This document shows positions 25,409 through 34,722 of a stretch of 64,000 nt of DNA, piece after piece (position 1 is the first letter of the stretch; every line of letters starts with the position of its first letter). The stretch is from NCBI GenBank assembly GCA_038118725.1, contig JAYOIK010000008.1, forward strand, positions 26,039-90,038, given 5' to 3'. Both the position numbers and the translations under genes were made by a program. Source of the stretch: JADHLJ01 sp038118725. Its GTDB lineage: Bacteria > Pseudomonadota > Alphaproteobacteria > Thalassobaculales > Thalassobaculaceae. Under the pieces are notes generated by a model that saw only the letters and a program-made list of their open reading frames with translations, was not told the origin of the DNA and made no database searches.

Positions 25409-27025
25409 ATGCTTGATAACGACGCGGTCTTTGATTTCATTGTCAGCGGCGCGGGTTCCGCCGGATGCGCCGTCGCGGCACGACTCAGTGAGTCCGGCGC
25501 GTATAGCGTGTTGCTGTTGGAGGCGGGGCCGCGAGACACCAACCCGTGGATCCATATTCCGATCGGGTTCGCCAAGGTCTTCATCGACAAATCCGTCAAC
25601 TGGAAGCTGGAGACCGAGCCCGTCGAGGCTCTGAACAACCGCCGGCTTTATCAACCCCGGGGCAAGGTTCTGGGCGGCAGCAGCTCGATCAACGGCACGA
25701 TCTATATCCGCGGTCAACCCGGTGACTATGATGAATGGCGCCAGCGCGGCCTGGTCGGCTGGGACTGGGATTCGGTCCTGCCGTACTTCAAGAAAGCCGA
25801 GGACAATGTTCGCGGCGCCGATGATCTGCACGGCACCGGCGGGCCACTCCGGGTCTCCGACGTGCCGACCGCCTGGGATCTGCCGACGGCAATGATCGCC
25901 GCCGCCGAGCAGGCCGGGATTCCCGCGAACAAGGATTTCAACGGCCCGGAACAAGAGGGCACGGGTTTCTATCAGTTCACCGCGACGAACAAGCGGCGCT
26001 GGAGCACCGCCAAGGCCTATCTCGGACCGGCCAAGGGACGCGGGAACCTGCATATCGAGACCAACGCCCATGCCCGGCGCGTGCTGATCGAGGACGGCAA
26101 GGCCGTCGGGATCGAGTTTCAGACCCCCGCCGGCGTCAGGACCGCGCGCGCGAGGCGGGAGGTCATCGTCTCCGGCGGCAGCTTCGGCTCTCCCCAGCTA
26201 CTGCAACTCTCGGGCGTCGGGCCAGGTGATCTGCTTAGCGACATGGGCATTGAGGTGAAGGCCGACCTGCCGGGGGTCGGCGCGCATCTACGGGATCATT
26301 TCAACACCTATCTCGCGTTTCGCTGCGCCAAGCCGGTGACCGGCAATGATCTCGCGAATAGTCTTCCACGACGCTTGATGGCGGGAGCGAGGTATGTCTT
26401 GACCGGCACCGGCCCACTTTCCAGCACGGGAATTTGCGCTGGCGCGTTCCTACGCTCGGACCCGCGGCTGGAGCGTCCGGATATTCAGCTCAACATGTTC
26501 AATTGGGCCGCCAAGTCGCGGACCGTGAACGAGGTCATCCCCTTCCCATTCTCCGCCTTTACCATCAGTCCGGTGCATCTTCGCCCGGATTGCGACGGCT
26601 CGGTCCGCATCAAAAGCCCGGATCCGATGGCCCCGCCGGCCATCCGTTACGAGTTCCTGCGCAGCGAATATGACAAGCAGGCGATCCTGCACGGCATGCG
26701 CGTCGCCCGCGAGATCGCCAGACAGCCGGCACTAAAGGATTTCATGGTCGAGGAAGTGCTACCGGGCCCCGGCGTCGCCAGCGACGAGGAAATGCTCGCC
26801 GATGTGCGCGAACGGGCGGTCGCCAACTATCATCCCATGGGCACCTGCCGGATGGGCGACGCCATCGACAGCGCCACCGACGCCAGGCTCCGGGTTCACG
26901 GCATCGACGGCCTCAGGGTCGCCGACGCCTCGATCATGCCCTCCATCGTCGCCGGCAACACCAACGCGCCGACCATCATGATCGGCGAAAAATGCGCCGC
27001 CATGGTGCTCGAGGACGCGCGCTGA
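25409..27025 (+). CDS. GMC-family FAD oxidoreductase (second copy type)
   Basis: The 538-residue protein has FIVSGAGSAGCAVAARL at the start, GGSSSINGTIYIRGQ, SGGSFGSPQLLQLSGVGP, and a C-terminal YHPMGTCRMGDAIDS plus VADASIMPSIVAGNTNAP with the catalytic His and Asn. It is clearly related to the 18888-20528 protein but is not a recent duplicate. The ATG at 25409 follows a GGTGGAA-like ribosome site. It oxidises an alcohol. The upstream metallo-hydrolase and the convergent SDR suggest a small alcohol or ester pathway. Confidence 0.9.
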   Translation: MLDNDAVFDFIVSGAGSAGCAVAARLSESGAYSVLLLEAGPRDTNPWIHIPIGFAKVFIDKSVNWKLETEPVEALNNRRLYQPRGKVLGGSSSINGTIYIRGQPGDYDEWRQRGLVGWDWDSVLPYFKKAEDNVRGADDLHGTGGPLRVSDVPTAWDLPTAMIAAAEQAGIPANKDFNGPEQEGTGFYQFTATNKRRWSTAKAYLGPAKGRGNLHIETNAHARRVLIEDGKAVGIEFQTPAGVRTARARREVIVSGGSFGSPQLLQLSGVGPGDLLSDMGIEVKADLPGVGAHLRDHFNTYLAFRCAKPVTGNDLANSLPRRLMAGARYVLTGTGPLSSTGICAGAFLRSDPRLERPDIQLNMFNWAAKSRTVNEVIPFPFSAFTISPVHLRPDCDGSVRIKSPDPMAPPAIRYEFLRSEYDKQAILHGMRVAREIARQPALKDFMVEEVLPGPGVASDEEMLADVRERAVANYHPMGTCRMGDAIDSATDARLRVHGIDGLRVADASIMPSIVAGNTNAPTIMIGEKCAAMVLEDAR

Positions 27026-27047
27026 GCAGACCAGCGTATACGTCCCC

Positions 27048-27866
27048 CTATCCGTTCCATTTCACCGGGCTGCGGAACGGGCGCATGTCGGGATAGCCAC
27101 TGACCGCCCAGGCGCCGTCGACCAACAGGCTGCTTCCGTTGACATAGCTCGCCTCCCCGCTTGCGAGGAACAGGGCGGGGGCGGCGATCTCCTCGGGCTG
27201 GGCGGCGCGGCCCTGAGGGATGCGCGAGACGAAGGCCGCCAAGGCGTCGGGGTTGTCGAAGTGGCGGCGGGTCAGCGGGGTTTCCACCAGCCCCGGCAGC
27301 ACCGCGTTGACCCTGATACCGAGCTCGGCGAATTCCAGGGCGGCGTTCTTGGTCAGCATCTCGACCCCTGCCTTGGCCGTCGCGTAGGCGGCGCCCGCGT
27401 GCATCGGGACATGGGCGTTCAGCGAGGCGATGTTGACGATGGAGCCGCCTCCACCGCCCGCGCCTTTCCGCGCGGCCATCCGGCGCGCCTGGTGCTTGAC
27501 GCAGAGGAACACCGATTTCAGGCAAAGATCGATGGTGAAGTCCCAATCCTCGGCTTCCTGATCAAGCAGGTACCCGGCCCGGTTTCCGCCCGCCACGTTG
27601 AAGCCGTGGTCGAGCCCCCCGAAATGATCGACAGCCGCGTCGACGATCAGAGCCACGTCGGCCTCCACCGTGACATCGCCGGCACGGGCGAGAAAGCGCT
27701 CTCCAAGCTCGTCGCCGAGACTGTCCAACCCGTCCACGTTGATGTCGGTTCCGAGAACATTCCCGCCCTCGGCGTGCAGGCGCCGGGCAATCGCGCGCCC
27801 GATCCCCGACGCCGCGCCGGTTACAACGGCGGTTTTGCCTCCAAATCGTCCACTGGGCTCTGTCAT
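27048..27866 (-). CDS. Short-chain dehydrogenase/reductase
   Basis: The 272-residue classical SDR has the cofactor motif TGAASGIGRAIA and an Asp after strand 2 (GTDINVDG), so NAD is preferred. NVAGGNRAG, the Ser in IVNIASLNAH and the YATAKAG catalytic pair follow. I took the ATG at 27866, nine bases after GGAG; two earlier ATGs (27893, 27911) are possible. It is convergent with the GMC gene, 22 bases apart, and divergent from the D-amino-acid dehydrogenase-like gene. Confidence 0.88.
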   Translation of the reverse strand: MTEPSGRFGGKTAVVTGAASGIGRAIARRLHAEGGNVLGTDINVDGLDSLGDELGERFLARAGDVTVEADVALIVDAAVDHFGGLDHGFNVAGGNRAGYLLDQEAEDWDFTIDLCLKSVFLCVKHQARRMAARKGAGGGGGSIVNIASLNAHVPMHAGAAYATAKAGVEMLTKNAALEFAELGIRVNAVLPGLVETPLTRRHFDNPDALAAFVSRIPQGRAAQPEEIAAPALFLASGEASYVNGSSLLVDGAWAVSGYPDMRPFRSPVKWNG

Positions 27867-28005
27867 GATGCGTGCTCCGATTGTCGCCGACATGGGTGCG
27901 TTTCCGTTCATTCAGCATTGTTGTCCAAATCAACGGCGACCGCTACGGTCGCGGACTATCAGACAGCGCGCCGGACCGGCGCGCCCAACCGGCAAGGGCC
28001 CCGCC

Positions 28006-29256
28006 ATGAGTGAAGATCAATCGAAGGACGCCATCGTCATCGGCGCCGGCATCATCGGCATTTGCGCCGCCCTGGCGCTCCGCGACAAAGGCTTCTCGGT
28101 TACCGTGCTGGACCGGGTCGGCCCGGCCGAGGCAACCAGCCATGGCAACGCCGGGGTGGTTTCCCCTTGGTCCTGCGTGCCGCAATCCATGCCCGGGCTC
28201 TGGAAAAGCGTGCCGAAATGGCTTCTCGATCCGGAAGGCCCGCTAAACGTCCGCTGGAGCTACCTTCCGACGATGCTACCCTGGCTCGGGCAGTTTCTTT
28301 CCGCCGGCGCGCTGGAACGCCTACCGGCGATCGCCGACGCGATGCTGGCGGTAAATCGTCCCAATCTCGATCTTTATCATCAATATCTCCAGGGAACCGG
28401 CGAGGAGAGCCTGGTTAGGGACTGCTTTTACCTGCATGTCTCGCGCACCACCGAGGGCGCCGACCCCAATAGTCTCGCCTGGCGGCTGCGGCGCGAGCGC
28501 GATGTTCCCTTCGAGGCAATCAGCGGTGACGAGGCGCGTGAACTGGAGCCGGAACTCTCGCCCGAGATCAAGGCGGCGGTGGTAATCCGCCAGCAGGGCC
28601 GCACGGTCAATCCCGGGCGGTTGGGCAAGGTTCTCGCCGCCAAGGCCGAGGCCATGGGCGTTACCTTCCCTCTCGTCGAGGTCAAGGGCATCACGCCGCG
28701 CGAGGGCGGCGGCTATCGCGTCGAGACCAATGACGGCCCGCGCGAGGCCGGCACGGTGGTTCTCGCGGCGGGCGCCTGGTCGGCGCGCCTACTCGCTCCC
28801 CTCGGCGTTAAGGTGGCGCTTGAGGCCGAGCGCGGTTATCACCTGATCTTCAAGGATCCCGGCGTCTCACTCACACACTCGATCATGGACGCGGACAACA
28901 AGTTCGTGACCAGCTTGATGGAGATGGGCGTGCGCAGCGCCGGCACCGCCGAATTCGCGGGGATCGACGCCGCGCCGAACTACAATCGAGCGAAGGTCTT
29001 CATCAAGCATACCAAGTCCCTACTTCCGAATCTGAATATCGGCGAGACCGTGGAATGGATGGGCCGACGCCCGTCGCCGCCCGACTCGGTGCCGTATATC
29101 GGCGAGGTTCCGGGATACCCCCGGCTGTTTCACGGCTTCGGGCATGGCCATCTCGGGCTAACCGGCGCGCCAATGACGGGCCGCATGATCGCGGCGCTTG
29201 CATCGGGCGAGCCGCTTAACATCGACATGACGCCCTATCGGATCGACCGTTTCTAG
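28006..29256 (+). CDS. DadA-like FAD-dependent D-amino-acid dehydrogenase family protein
   Basis: The 416-residue DAO-fold flavoprotein starts with DAIVIGAGIIGICAALAL. It has TSHGNAGVVSPWSC, close to the DadA flavin loop, and ends with the FAD segment LFHGFGHGHLGLTGAPMTG. It removes electrons from an amino group and probably passes them to quinones. No alanine racemase is next to it. It is followed at 65 bases by a TauD-type dioxygenase. Confidence 0.85.
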   Translation: MSEDQSKDAIVIGAGIIGICAALALRDKGFSVTVLDRVGPAEATSHGNAGVVSPWSCVPQSMPGLWKSVPKWLLDPEGPLNVRWSYLPTMLPWLGQFLSAGALERLPAIADAMLAVNRPNLDLYHQYLQGTGEESLVRDCFYLHVSRTTEGADPNSLAWRLRRERDVPFEAISGDEARELEPELSPEIKAAVVIRQQGRTVNPGRLGKVLAAKAEAMGVTFPLVEVKGITPREGGGYRVETNDGPREAGTVVLAAGAWSARLLAPLGVKVALEAERGYHLIFKDPGVSLTHSIMDADNKFVTSLMEMGVRSAGTAEFAGIDAAPNYNRAKVFIKHTKSLLPNLNIGETVEWMGRRPSPPDSVPYIGEVPGYPRLFHGFGHGHLGLTGAPMTGRMIAALASGEPLNIDMTPYRIDRF

Positions 29257-29320
29257 AGCCGGACGCCTGATGCTAGGATAGGCTTCGACAGGGACGGACA
29301 CGAATAGAGGAGCCGGTCAC

Positions 29321-30154
29321 ATGGCCTATGAGACCATCGAGGTCAATCCGATCAGCCCGGTGATCGGCGCCGAGATCACCGGTGTCGACATCTCCAAGCC
29401 GCTCGGCAATCAGACATTTCGCGAGATCCATGACGCGCTGATGGAGCATCAGGTGATCTTTTTCCGCGATCAGGAAATGACCCTGGACGAGCATAAGTCC
29501 TTCGGGCGGCTCTTCGGTGACCTGCATATCCATCCCTCGGCCCCGAAACCGGAGGGACATCCGGAAATCTTGGTCATCCACGCCGACGGGAACTCCAAGG
29601 TCGTGGCGGGCATGAAATGGCATTCCGATGTCTCCTGCGACGTCGAGCCGCCCATGGGCAGCATCCTGCACATGCATGAATTGCCGCCGGTCGGTGGCGA
29701 TACCATGTTCGCCAGCATGTACGCCGCCTATGACGGGCTTTCGGAGCCGATTAAGGACTTCATCGCCGACAAGCGGGCCTGGCATGAATCGATCGGCGTG
29801 CATCTGCATCGCTTCGGGCACAAGGGCGCGTCCCTGCGCGACGGCGACAATGCCTATCCCGAGGCCCTGCACCCAATCGTCCGCACCCACCCGGTCAGCG
29901 GGCGCAAGGCGTTGTTCGTGAACGAGAATTTCACCACCAGGATCGAGGGGCTTCGGAAGAACGAGAGCGACGCGATCCTAAAGATGCTTTACGATCACAT
30001 CGCCACCCCGGAGTTCCACTGCCGTTTCCGCTGGCGCGAGAAATCCGTCGCGTTTTGGGATAACCGAAGCGCGCAGCATCGCACGGTATGGGACTACTAC
30101 CCCCAGGTTCGTCACGGCTACAGGGTCACGATTTGCGGTGACAAGCCGTTCTGA
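29321..30154 (+). CDS. TauD/TfdA family 2-oxoglutarate dioxygenase
   Basis: The 277-residue enzyme has a full iron triad: His101 and Asp103 in WHSDVSCDVEPP, and distal His253 in NRSAQHRTVWDY. An Arg (HGYRVTICG) follows for 2-oxoglutarate. The N-terminal GAEITGVDISKPL is the family entry. The closest named types are taurine, alpha-ketoglutarate-dependent sulfonate and 2,4-D dioxygenases; the substrate is not certain. The ATG follows GAGG. It is unlike the partial dioxygenase at 1-545, which has the other HxD context. Confidence 0.9.
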   Translation: MAYETIEVNPISPVIGAEITGVDISKPLGNQTFREIHDALMEHQVIFFRDQEMTLDEHKSFGRLFGDLHIHPSAPKPEGHPEILVIHADGNSKVVAGMKWHSDVSCDVEPPMGSILHMHELPPVGGDTMFASMYAAYDGLSEPIKDFIADKRAWHESIGVHLHRFGHKGASLRDGDNAYPEALHPIVRTHPVSGRKALFVNENFTTRIEGLRKNESDAILKMLYDHIATPEFHCRFRWREKSVAFWDNRSAQHRTVWDYYPQVRHGYRVTICGDKPF

Positions 30155-30187
30155 CCGACGCGCCGTCTCCGCGCCCCTCAACGCCGC

Positions 30188-31150
30188 CTACGCGCCGAGC
30201 GGATTTTCGGCCTCGATCTTGTCGACCTCGGCCTTCAGCTTCAGCAGGCCGATATCCCGGTTGCGGAACAGTTGCTCCGGGCTCATGCCGCCATAGTCGA
30301 AATAGCCGGCGCCGGTCATCACGCCGCCCCTGCCCTCGGCCATGAGCTTGTCCAGGGTCGGACTGCTGCCCTTGGGAACCGGCGGCGTATAGGTCATGTT
30401 CGCCATTCCCCGCTGCATCATGTCGAGCCCGGTGAAATCCGCCTTCATCAACGCCCCCATCAGCGCCATGCGCAGGGCCAGGCCGTATTTGATCGAATCG
30501 TCGATCACCTTGGCCGACGCCCACCCCTCGTCCAGCAGTTTGGTGATCTCCAACCCCATCGCCGCTTGCAAGCGGTTGGCGACATATCCGTTGATGAACT
30601 TCTCGAACCGAACCGGTTTCTTACCCATGCCGTTATAGAGCGCCTCCATCTCGTCCATCACCGCGACGTCGGTTTTCGGCCCCGGCGCCAGATCCACCAG
30701 ATCAATGATGTAGGGTGGGGTGTACCAATGGGCGATCAAACAGCGCTTCTGCCGGCCCTCGGGGATCAGCGGAAAGACGTCCAGGTTCGAGGTATTGCTG
30801 GCAATGATCGCGCCGGCGGGCGCGGCGGCGTCGATCTCGGCGAAAACCTGGGTCTTTACCGGAACGTTCTCAACCACCGCCTCGACCACGAGGTCGGCGC
30901 CGTCGACAGCGTCGGCGAGCTTGGGAACCGGGGTGATACGCGAGGCGATCGCCGCCTTCTCCGCCGCCGGCAGGGCGCCGGCGTCGACCATGGTCGTGAG
31001 CGCGCTATCGATCAGCCCGACGCCGATTTCCAGTTGCTTCTCGCTGATATCCTGCATCTTGACCTTATGACCACCCGCCGCGTGCACCAGCGCCAGCGCG
31101 TGCCCCAACAATCCCGCGCCAATCAGCGTGACCTTCGCGTTCGCGTCCAT
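30188..31150 (-). CDS. 3-hydroxyacyl-CoA dehydrogenase family protein
   Basis: The 320-residue protein has an N-terminal Rossmann motif, VTLIGAGLLGHALALVHAAG. It then has SNTSNLDVFPLIPEG, the substrate-side segment IAHWYTPPYIIDLVDL and the hinge NGYVANRLQAAMG. The usual catalytic His-Glu pair of HADs appears as HWYTPP, which resembles the branch acting on small hydroxy acids. The ATG at 31150 has GGAG within 12 bases upstream. It is convergent with the TauD gene. Confidence 0.85.
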   Translation of the reverse strand: MDANAKVTLIGAGLLGHALALVHAAGGHKVKMQDISEKQLEIGVGLIDSALTTMVDAGALPAAEKAAIASRITPVPKLADAVDGADLVVEAVVENVPVKTQVFAEIDAAAPAGAIIASNTSNLDVFPLIPEGRQKRCLIAHWYTPPYIIDLVDLAPGPKTDVAVMDEMEALYNGMGKKPVRFEKFINGYVANRLQAAMGLEITKLLDEGWASAKVIDDSIKYGLALRMALMGALMKADFTGLDMMQRGMANMTYTPPVPKGSSPTLDKLMAEGRGGVMTGAGYFDYGGMSPEQLFRNRDIGLLKLKAEVDKIEAENPLGA

Positions 31151-31934
31151 CTCCGTATCTCCGACTCGTTCGTTGCTCCCACGAGCCTAGTCATGTCGTC
31201 GCCACGACGCAGCGTAAATCCAGGCCCGGGTTTCGATATCAGAAGGGCGGGATTGGGGATGCGCACGCACCGCTCTTGTCCCCGTCATCCCAGCGCAAGC
31301 TCAATATTGTCCGGGAAAATCCCAACGCGTGACGATTGCAAAGAAGCCGTCTTCCCGGCGTAGGCCGGGACCCATTCCAAGGGCGGTTGCCCGTGACGGA
31401 TGATTAAAACTTACCAACAGCCTAGATCCTGGTTCGACGCTGTCGGAATGGATCCCGGCCTACGCCCACTGCTGTCCGGGCAGACTCCAGGCGTAAAGCA
31501 CAAGATGCCGATATTGCCAGCGTTTTGTTCTTTGGCCCCCGCCTCGGACTTGATTTCTCGAACCGCCATTCCCGTGGCCGTCGCCCTCGCGGACGCGGGG
31601 GCCTCCGAGAGACGGAGATGACGGAGACCATGTCAACCACCGGGAGGTCCCCGCTTGCGCGAGGACGACGAGAAAAGCTGGTTTCCGGGTTCCACCGCAT
31701 ATCCGCCGCGCACCTGTTCTCTCCGTCGCGCCAGGGACAAGCCGGGGCTTTTGGCAAGCGGAGTTGAGCCCCAGCTTTCGCTGGGGCGACGGGTTCATGA
31801 AGTTACGCGCGGCGTTGAATTTTTCCCGGACAGCAGTGGGCCTACGCCGGGAAGACGACCCAAGAGGAGGAGGCTCGACGAGCTGGAAACCAAGTCTTGA
31901 AGCCGAGGAATCGCGGCGTGAGCCGCCACGCGGA
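31151..31934. repeat. Repeat-filled intergenic region
   Basis: There are 780 bases without a credible gene. Inverted repeats are 31360-31378 with 31445-31463 (18 of 19 bases match) and 31467-31480 with 31825-31838 (14 bases, perfect). A tight hairpin, CCCCAGC-TTTC-GCTGGGG, lies at 31769-31786. The units carry the phrases CCCGGCGTAGGCCGGGA and CACTGCTGTCCGGG typical of alphaproteobacterial intergenic repeats. Several insertions seem to have piled up here. The promoter of the gene at 31150 should lie at its left end. Confidence 0.7.
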
Positions 31935-33359
31935 TTACAGCGTCGGGGCGGTCCGCACGTCCTCGGGGATCTCGCGCTTGAGATACTTGCCATCGGACAA
32001 GGCCCCCTTGAACTCGCCGTCCTCGACCATCACCTTGCCGCGAAGCACGGTCATGACCGGCCAAGCCGAAATCTCGTGGCCTTCCCAGGGGCTGTAATCG
32101 GTTTCGTGCAGATCCTCGACCCGGACTTTCTTGCGGATGGTCGGGTCCAGCACGGCGATATCCGCGTCGCTGCCGACCGCGATGGCGCCCTTGCGGGGAT
32201 AGAGGCCCATGATCTTGGCCGCGTTGGTGGAGACCAGATCGACGAACTTCTCGAGGGAATAGCCCCGCGAGGTCACCATCTCCTGATACATCACCGCGAC
32301 CCTAGGCTCGACGCCGGCATTGCCGCCGGTAGTGTCGTCGATCCGGTCGCCGACCAGCTTGGTCTGCAAGGTGCAGCAGATCTCGTCCGTCGCGACGGCA
32401 TTGATCGCGCCGTCCAGGGTTCCGGCCCAAAGCGCCGCCTGATCCTCCGGTGACTTGAGCGAGGGATAGGTATGATAGATCTGTCCGTTCGGACGCTTAT
32501 AGTCCTCGGAATTGTACAGCATGTACTGGTGTAGGGTTTCGCCGTAAATCGGCTGACCCTTGGCGCGAGCCTCGCGGATCGCCTGCACACCGGTACCGGC
32601 GCTGACATGCATCATGTAGAGAGGCGTTTTCTCGGCTTCGGCGAGGCGGATGACGCGCCGGAACGAGAGATCTTCCGACAGGGTGTTGTGAACCTCGGCC
32701 AGATTGTGAAAGCTGACCCGACCCTCGCGGATCAACTTCTCATACATATGCATTACGATATCATTGTCCTCGGCATGGATCACGCCGAGTCCGCCATTGC
32801 GGGTGATGATCTTGAAGACCTCCCAGATATCGCCGAAATGCACCATCCGCCCGGACCGGCTGGGCGTGATGTTGGTGGTGAAGATCTTAACCGTCGGATA
32901 ACCATCGGTGATCACGCCCTCGAGTTCGTCAAGGATCGGCGGTTCAACATCACCCAACAACATCACGTGATAGGCATAGTCGCAATAGCAGTTGCCGAGC
33001 CAATCCTCGTCCCGCTTGGCGATCACCTCGCGCAGGGGGATCTCCTCCATCCGCGCGGCGAAATCGATCATCGTCGTGGTGCCGCCATAGAGCGCCGCCC
33101 GGCTGACCACCTCGGGCCCGTCGGTATAACCGACCCCACCGCCGGGAAGCGGCATGTGCCATTTGCAGTGCACATGCGGGTCGATCCCGCCGGGCATGAC
33201 GATCTTGCCCGATACGTCGACCGAGCGCCCGGCCTGTTCATCACCGATCGCGCCAGGATTGGTGATCGCGGCGATGGTCTCGCCAGACATCGCGACGTCG
33301 TGGACACCGACGCCATGGGGGGTGACGACGGTGCCGCCGCGCAGGATCAGATCAAACAT
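31935..33359 (-). CDS. Dihydropyrimidinase-type cyclic amidohydrolase (hydantoinase)
   Basis: The 474-residue amidohydrolase has zinc ligands His62 and His64 in IDPHVHCKW and the carboxylated Lys158 in YPTVKIFTT. A His lies in VIHAEDND and another in YMMHVSAG, and VATDEICC is in the place of the catalytic Asp. It opens hydantoins or dihydropyrimidines to N-carbamoyl acids. The ATG at 33359 follows GGGAGA. It lies 50 bases after the COG0523 GTPase and downstream of an M20 carbamoylase-type gene, so ring opening and carbamoyl removal are encoded together. Confidence 0.9.
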   Translation of the reverse strand: MFDLILRGGTVVTPHGVGVHDVAMSGETIAAITNPGAIGDEQAGRSVDVSGKIVMPGGIDPHVHCKWHMPLPGGGVGYTDGPEVVSRAALYGGTTTMIDFAARMEEIPLREVIAKRDEDWLGNCYCDYAYHVMLLGDVEPPILDELEGVITDGYPTVKIFTTNITPSRSGRMVHFGDIWEVFKIITRNGGLGVIHAEDNDIVMHMYEKLIREGRVSFHNLAEVHNTLSEDLSFRRVIRLAEAEKTPLYMMHVSAGTGVQAIREARAKGQPIYGETLHQYMLYNSEDYKRPNGQIYHTYPSLKSPEDQAALWAGTLDGAINAVATDEICCTLQTKLVGDRIDDTTGGNAGVEPRVAVMYQEMVTSRGYSLEKFVDLVSTNAAKIMGLYPRKGAIAVGSDADIAVLDPTIRKKVRVEDLHETDYSPWEGHEISAWPVMTVLRGKVMVEDGEFKGALSDGKYLKREIPEDVRTAPTL

Positions 33360-33409
33360 TCCCGGTCTCCCTCGAACAGACTTCCCCCAAGTGTCCTGAA
33401 CATCGCCCC

Positions 33410-34429
33410 CTATTGTCCAGAGGCTTCGGCGACCTCTTCGATGATCGTGTCCAGTAACACCCGTATCCAGAGCTCCGCGACGCCCCTGCCGATCAGCACC
33501 AAACGAGAGTCCGGCGCGCCGCCAGGCCAAGCATCCAGCCATCGCATGGGATGAAAGACGTGACGCACGCCATGCACGATCGCGGGGCTATCGGGGGCTT
33601 CGGCGACCTCCACGATGCCTTTCAGGCGCAACAGGTCCTGGCCGAGCGTTTCCGCAAGCGCCTGCAGGAACAGGGTAAGCGCGACGGCGGGCATGGGATT
33701 TTCAAGACGTAGAGACACGGATGTGATTTCGTCCGGACCGTGGGAATGAGCGTGGTGATGGGCCGAAGTTTCAACCACGCCTCCTGCTCGACGGCGATCT
33801 TTGGAACGGTTTTCCTGGTTGGTGTTTTCACCGATGATCACCTCTGGATCGAGGTCGCCCTGGACAGGGAAATGCGCTTCGGCATCCGGATTGATAACGC
33901 GTATCCGGCCCAGCAGGGACTCGACATCGCCGTCATCGATATCGGTCTTGGTGATCAACAGGACATCGGCCAAGGCCACCTGGCTCCGGCTTTCCTCATG
34001 CGCTTCCAGCGAGGCGTGCGCGGTCAGGGCGTCGACGGTGACCGCCACCCGGTCCAGATTAACCAAGGAGCGGAGCGCCGGGTCCGCGATCGCCGCGTGA
34101 ACGATCGGCGCCGGGTCCGCGAGTCCCGTGGTTTCCAATACGATGCGGTCAATGGGCCGCCCTTGATCACGCTTTTCCATCAAGCGATGAACCGCGTTGG
34201 TCAGATCGCCGCGCATCACGCAGCACAGGCATCCGGTGCTGAGCTCGACCAGATCCTCCTCGCTGCTTTCGATCAACTCGTGATCGAGGCCGATCTCTCC
34301 AAACTCATTGATGATGACGGCGGCGCGCGCCATTTCCGGGCGGCGCAGAAGATTGGCGATCAAGGTGGTTTTGCCGCTCCCGAGAAAGCCGGTTACCACG
34401 GTCATCGGCACTGGAGTGTCGGCGTTCAT
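33410..34429 (-). CDS. COG0523/CobW-P47K family GTPase (putative metal chaperone)
   Basis: The 339-residue protein has Walker A GFLGSGKTT (residues 14-22), the metal motif CLCC (Cys67, 69, 70) in STGCLCCVMRG, and ITKTDIDD for the guanine base. A linker contains a His cluster, SAHHHAHSHGPDE, before the CobW C-terminal domain. These proteins insert or allot zinc or other metals. It overlaps the 98-aa gene by ATGA and is followed by the hydantoinase. Its clients are therefore probably the two metal-dependent amidohydrolases of the operon. Confidence 0.9.
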   Translation of the reverse strand: MNADTPVPMTVVTGFLGSGKTTLIANLLRRPEMARAAVIINEFGEIGLDHELIESSEEDLVELSTGCLCCVMRGDLTNAVHRLMEKRDQGRPIDRIVLETTGLADPAPIVHAAIADPALRSLVNLDRVAVTVDALTAHASLEAHEESRSQVALADVLLITKTDIDDGDVESLLGRIRVINPDAEAHFPVQGDLDPEVIIGENTNQENRSKDRRRAGGVVETSAHHHAHSHGPDEITSVSLRLENPMPAVALTLFLQALAETLGQDLLRLKGIVEVAEAPDSPAIVHGVRHVFHPMRWLDAWPGGAPDSRLVLIGRGVAELWIRVLLDTIIEEVAEASGQ

Positions 34430-34722
34430 TGAGCGCTCTCGGAGACAAAGAGAACCCGTCCCGCGGAGCGGTCGGGGCAAAGGATCTCGCGAAGACTTTT
34501 CAAGGCCGCGCCGACCGACGGATGAACGCGATCCCGGCGCCCCGGCTCCTCGACCCGCCAAACACCGCCGAAGGGTTGTCTTTCGAAGGAAATCGTCACC
34601 ACGGCTTGGTCACCCTCGGCGACGGCGCAGCGACAGTTCCCCGCCTCGAACGAGAGATCTCTTTTAACGCGCCAGACCGCCAGCACGCCCTCGATCAGCA
34701 CGCGAAACCGTTCGGGCGTCAT
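34426..34722 (-). CDS. Conserved-context 98-aa protein of unknown function
   Basis: This 98-residue protein is joined by ATGA overlaps to the M20 hydrolase before it and the COG0523 GTPase after it, so it is surely translated. It begins ERFRVLIEGVLAVWRV and ends near LREILCPDRSAG. It is a small soluble alpha/beta protein with two cysteines (NCRCA) near residue 29 and one near residue 81. I know no family for it. Its position between a metallohydrolase and a metal GTPase, with a Cys-x-Cys, suggests a metal-handling or assembly role. This is only inferred. Confidence 0.75.
   Translation of the reverse strand: MTPERFRVLIEGVLAVWRVKRDLSFEAGNCRCAVAEGDQAVVTISFERQPFGGVWRVEEPGRRDRVHPSVGAALKSLREILCPDRSAGRVLFVSESAQ

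Noticed and set aside
18888..27025. The two GMC genes as a recent duplication
   Set aside because: They share family motifs, but differ in most intervening residues and have different neighbours, so they are old paralogues or separately acquired.
31500..31930. Possible small genes in the repeat spacer
   Set aside because: Open frames here are short, arginine-rich in several frames, and cross inverted repeats; no ribosome site or family feature.
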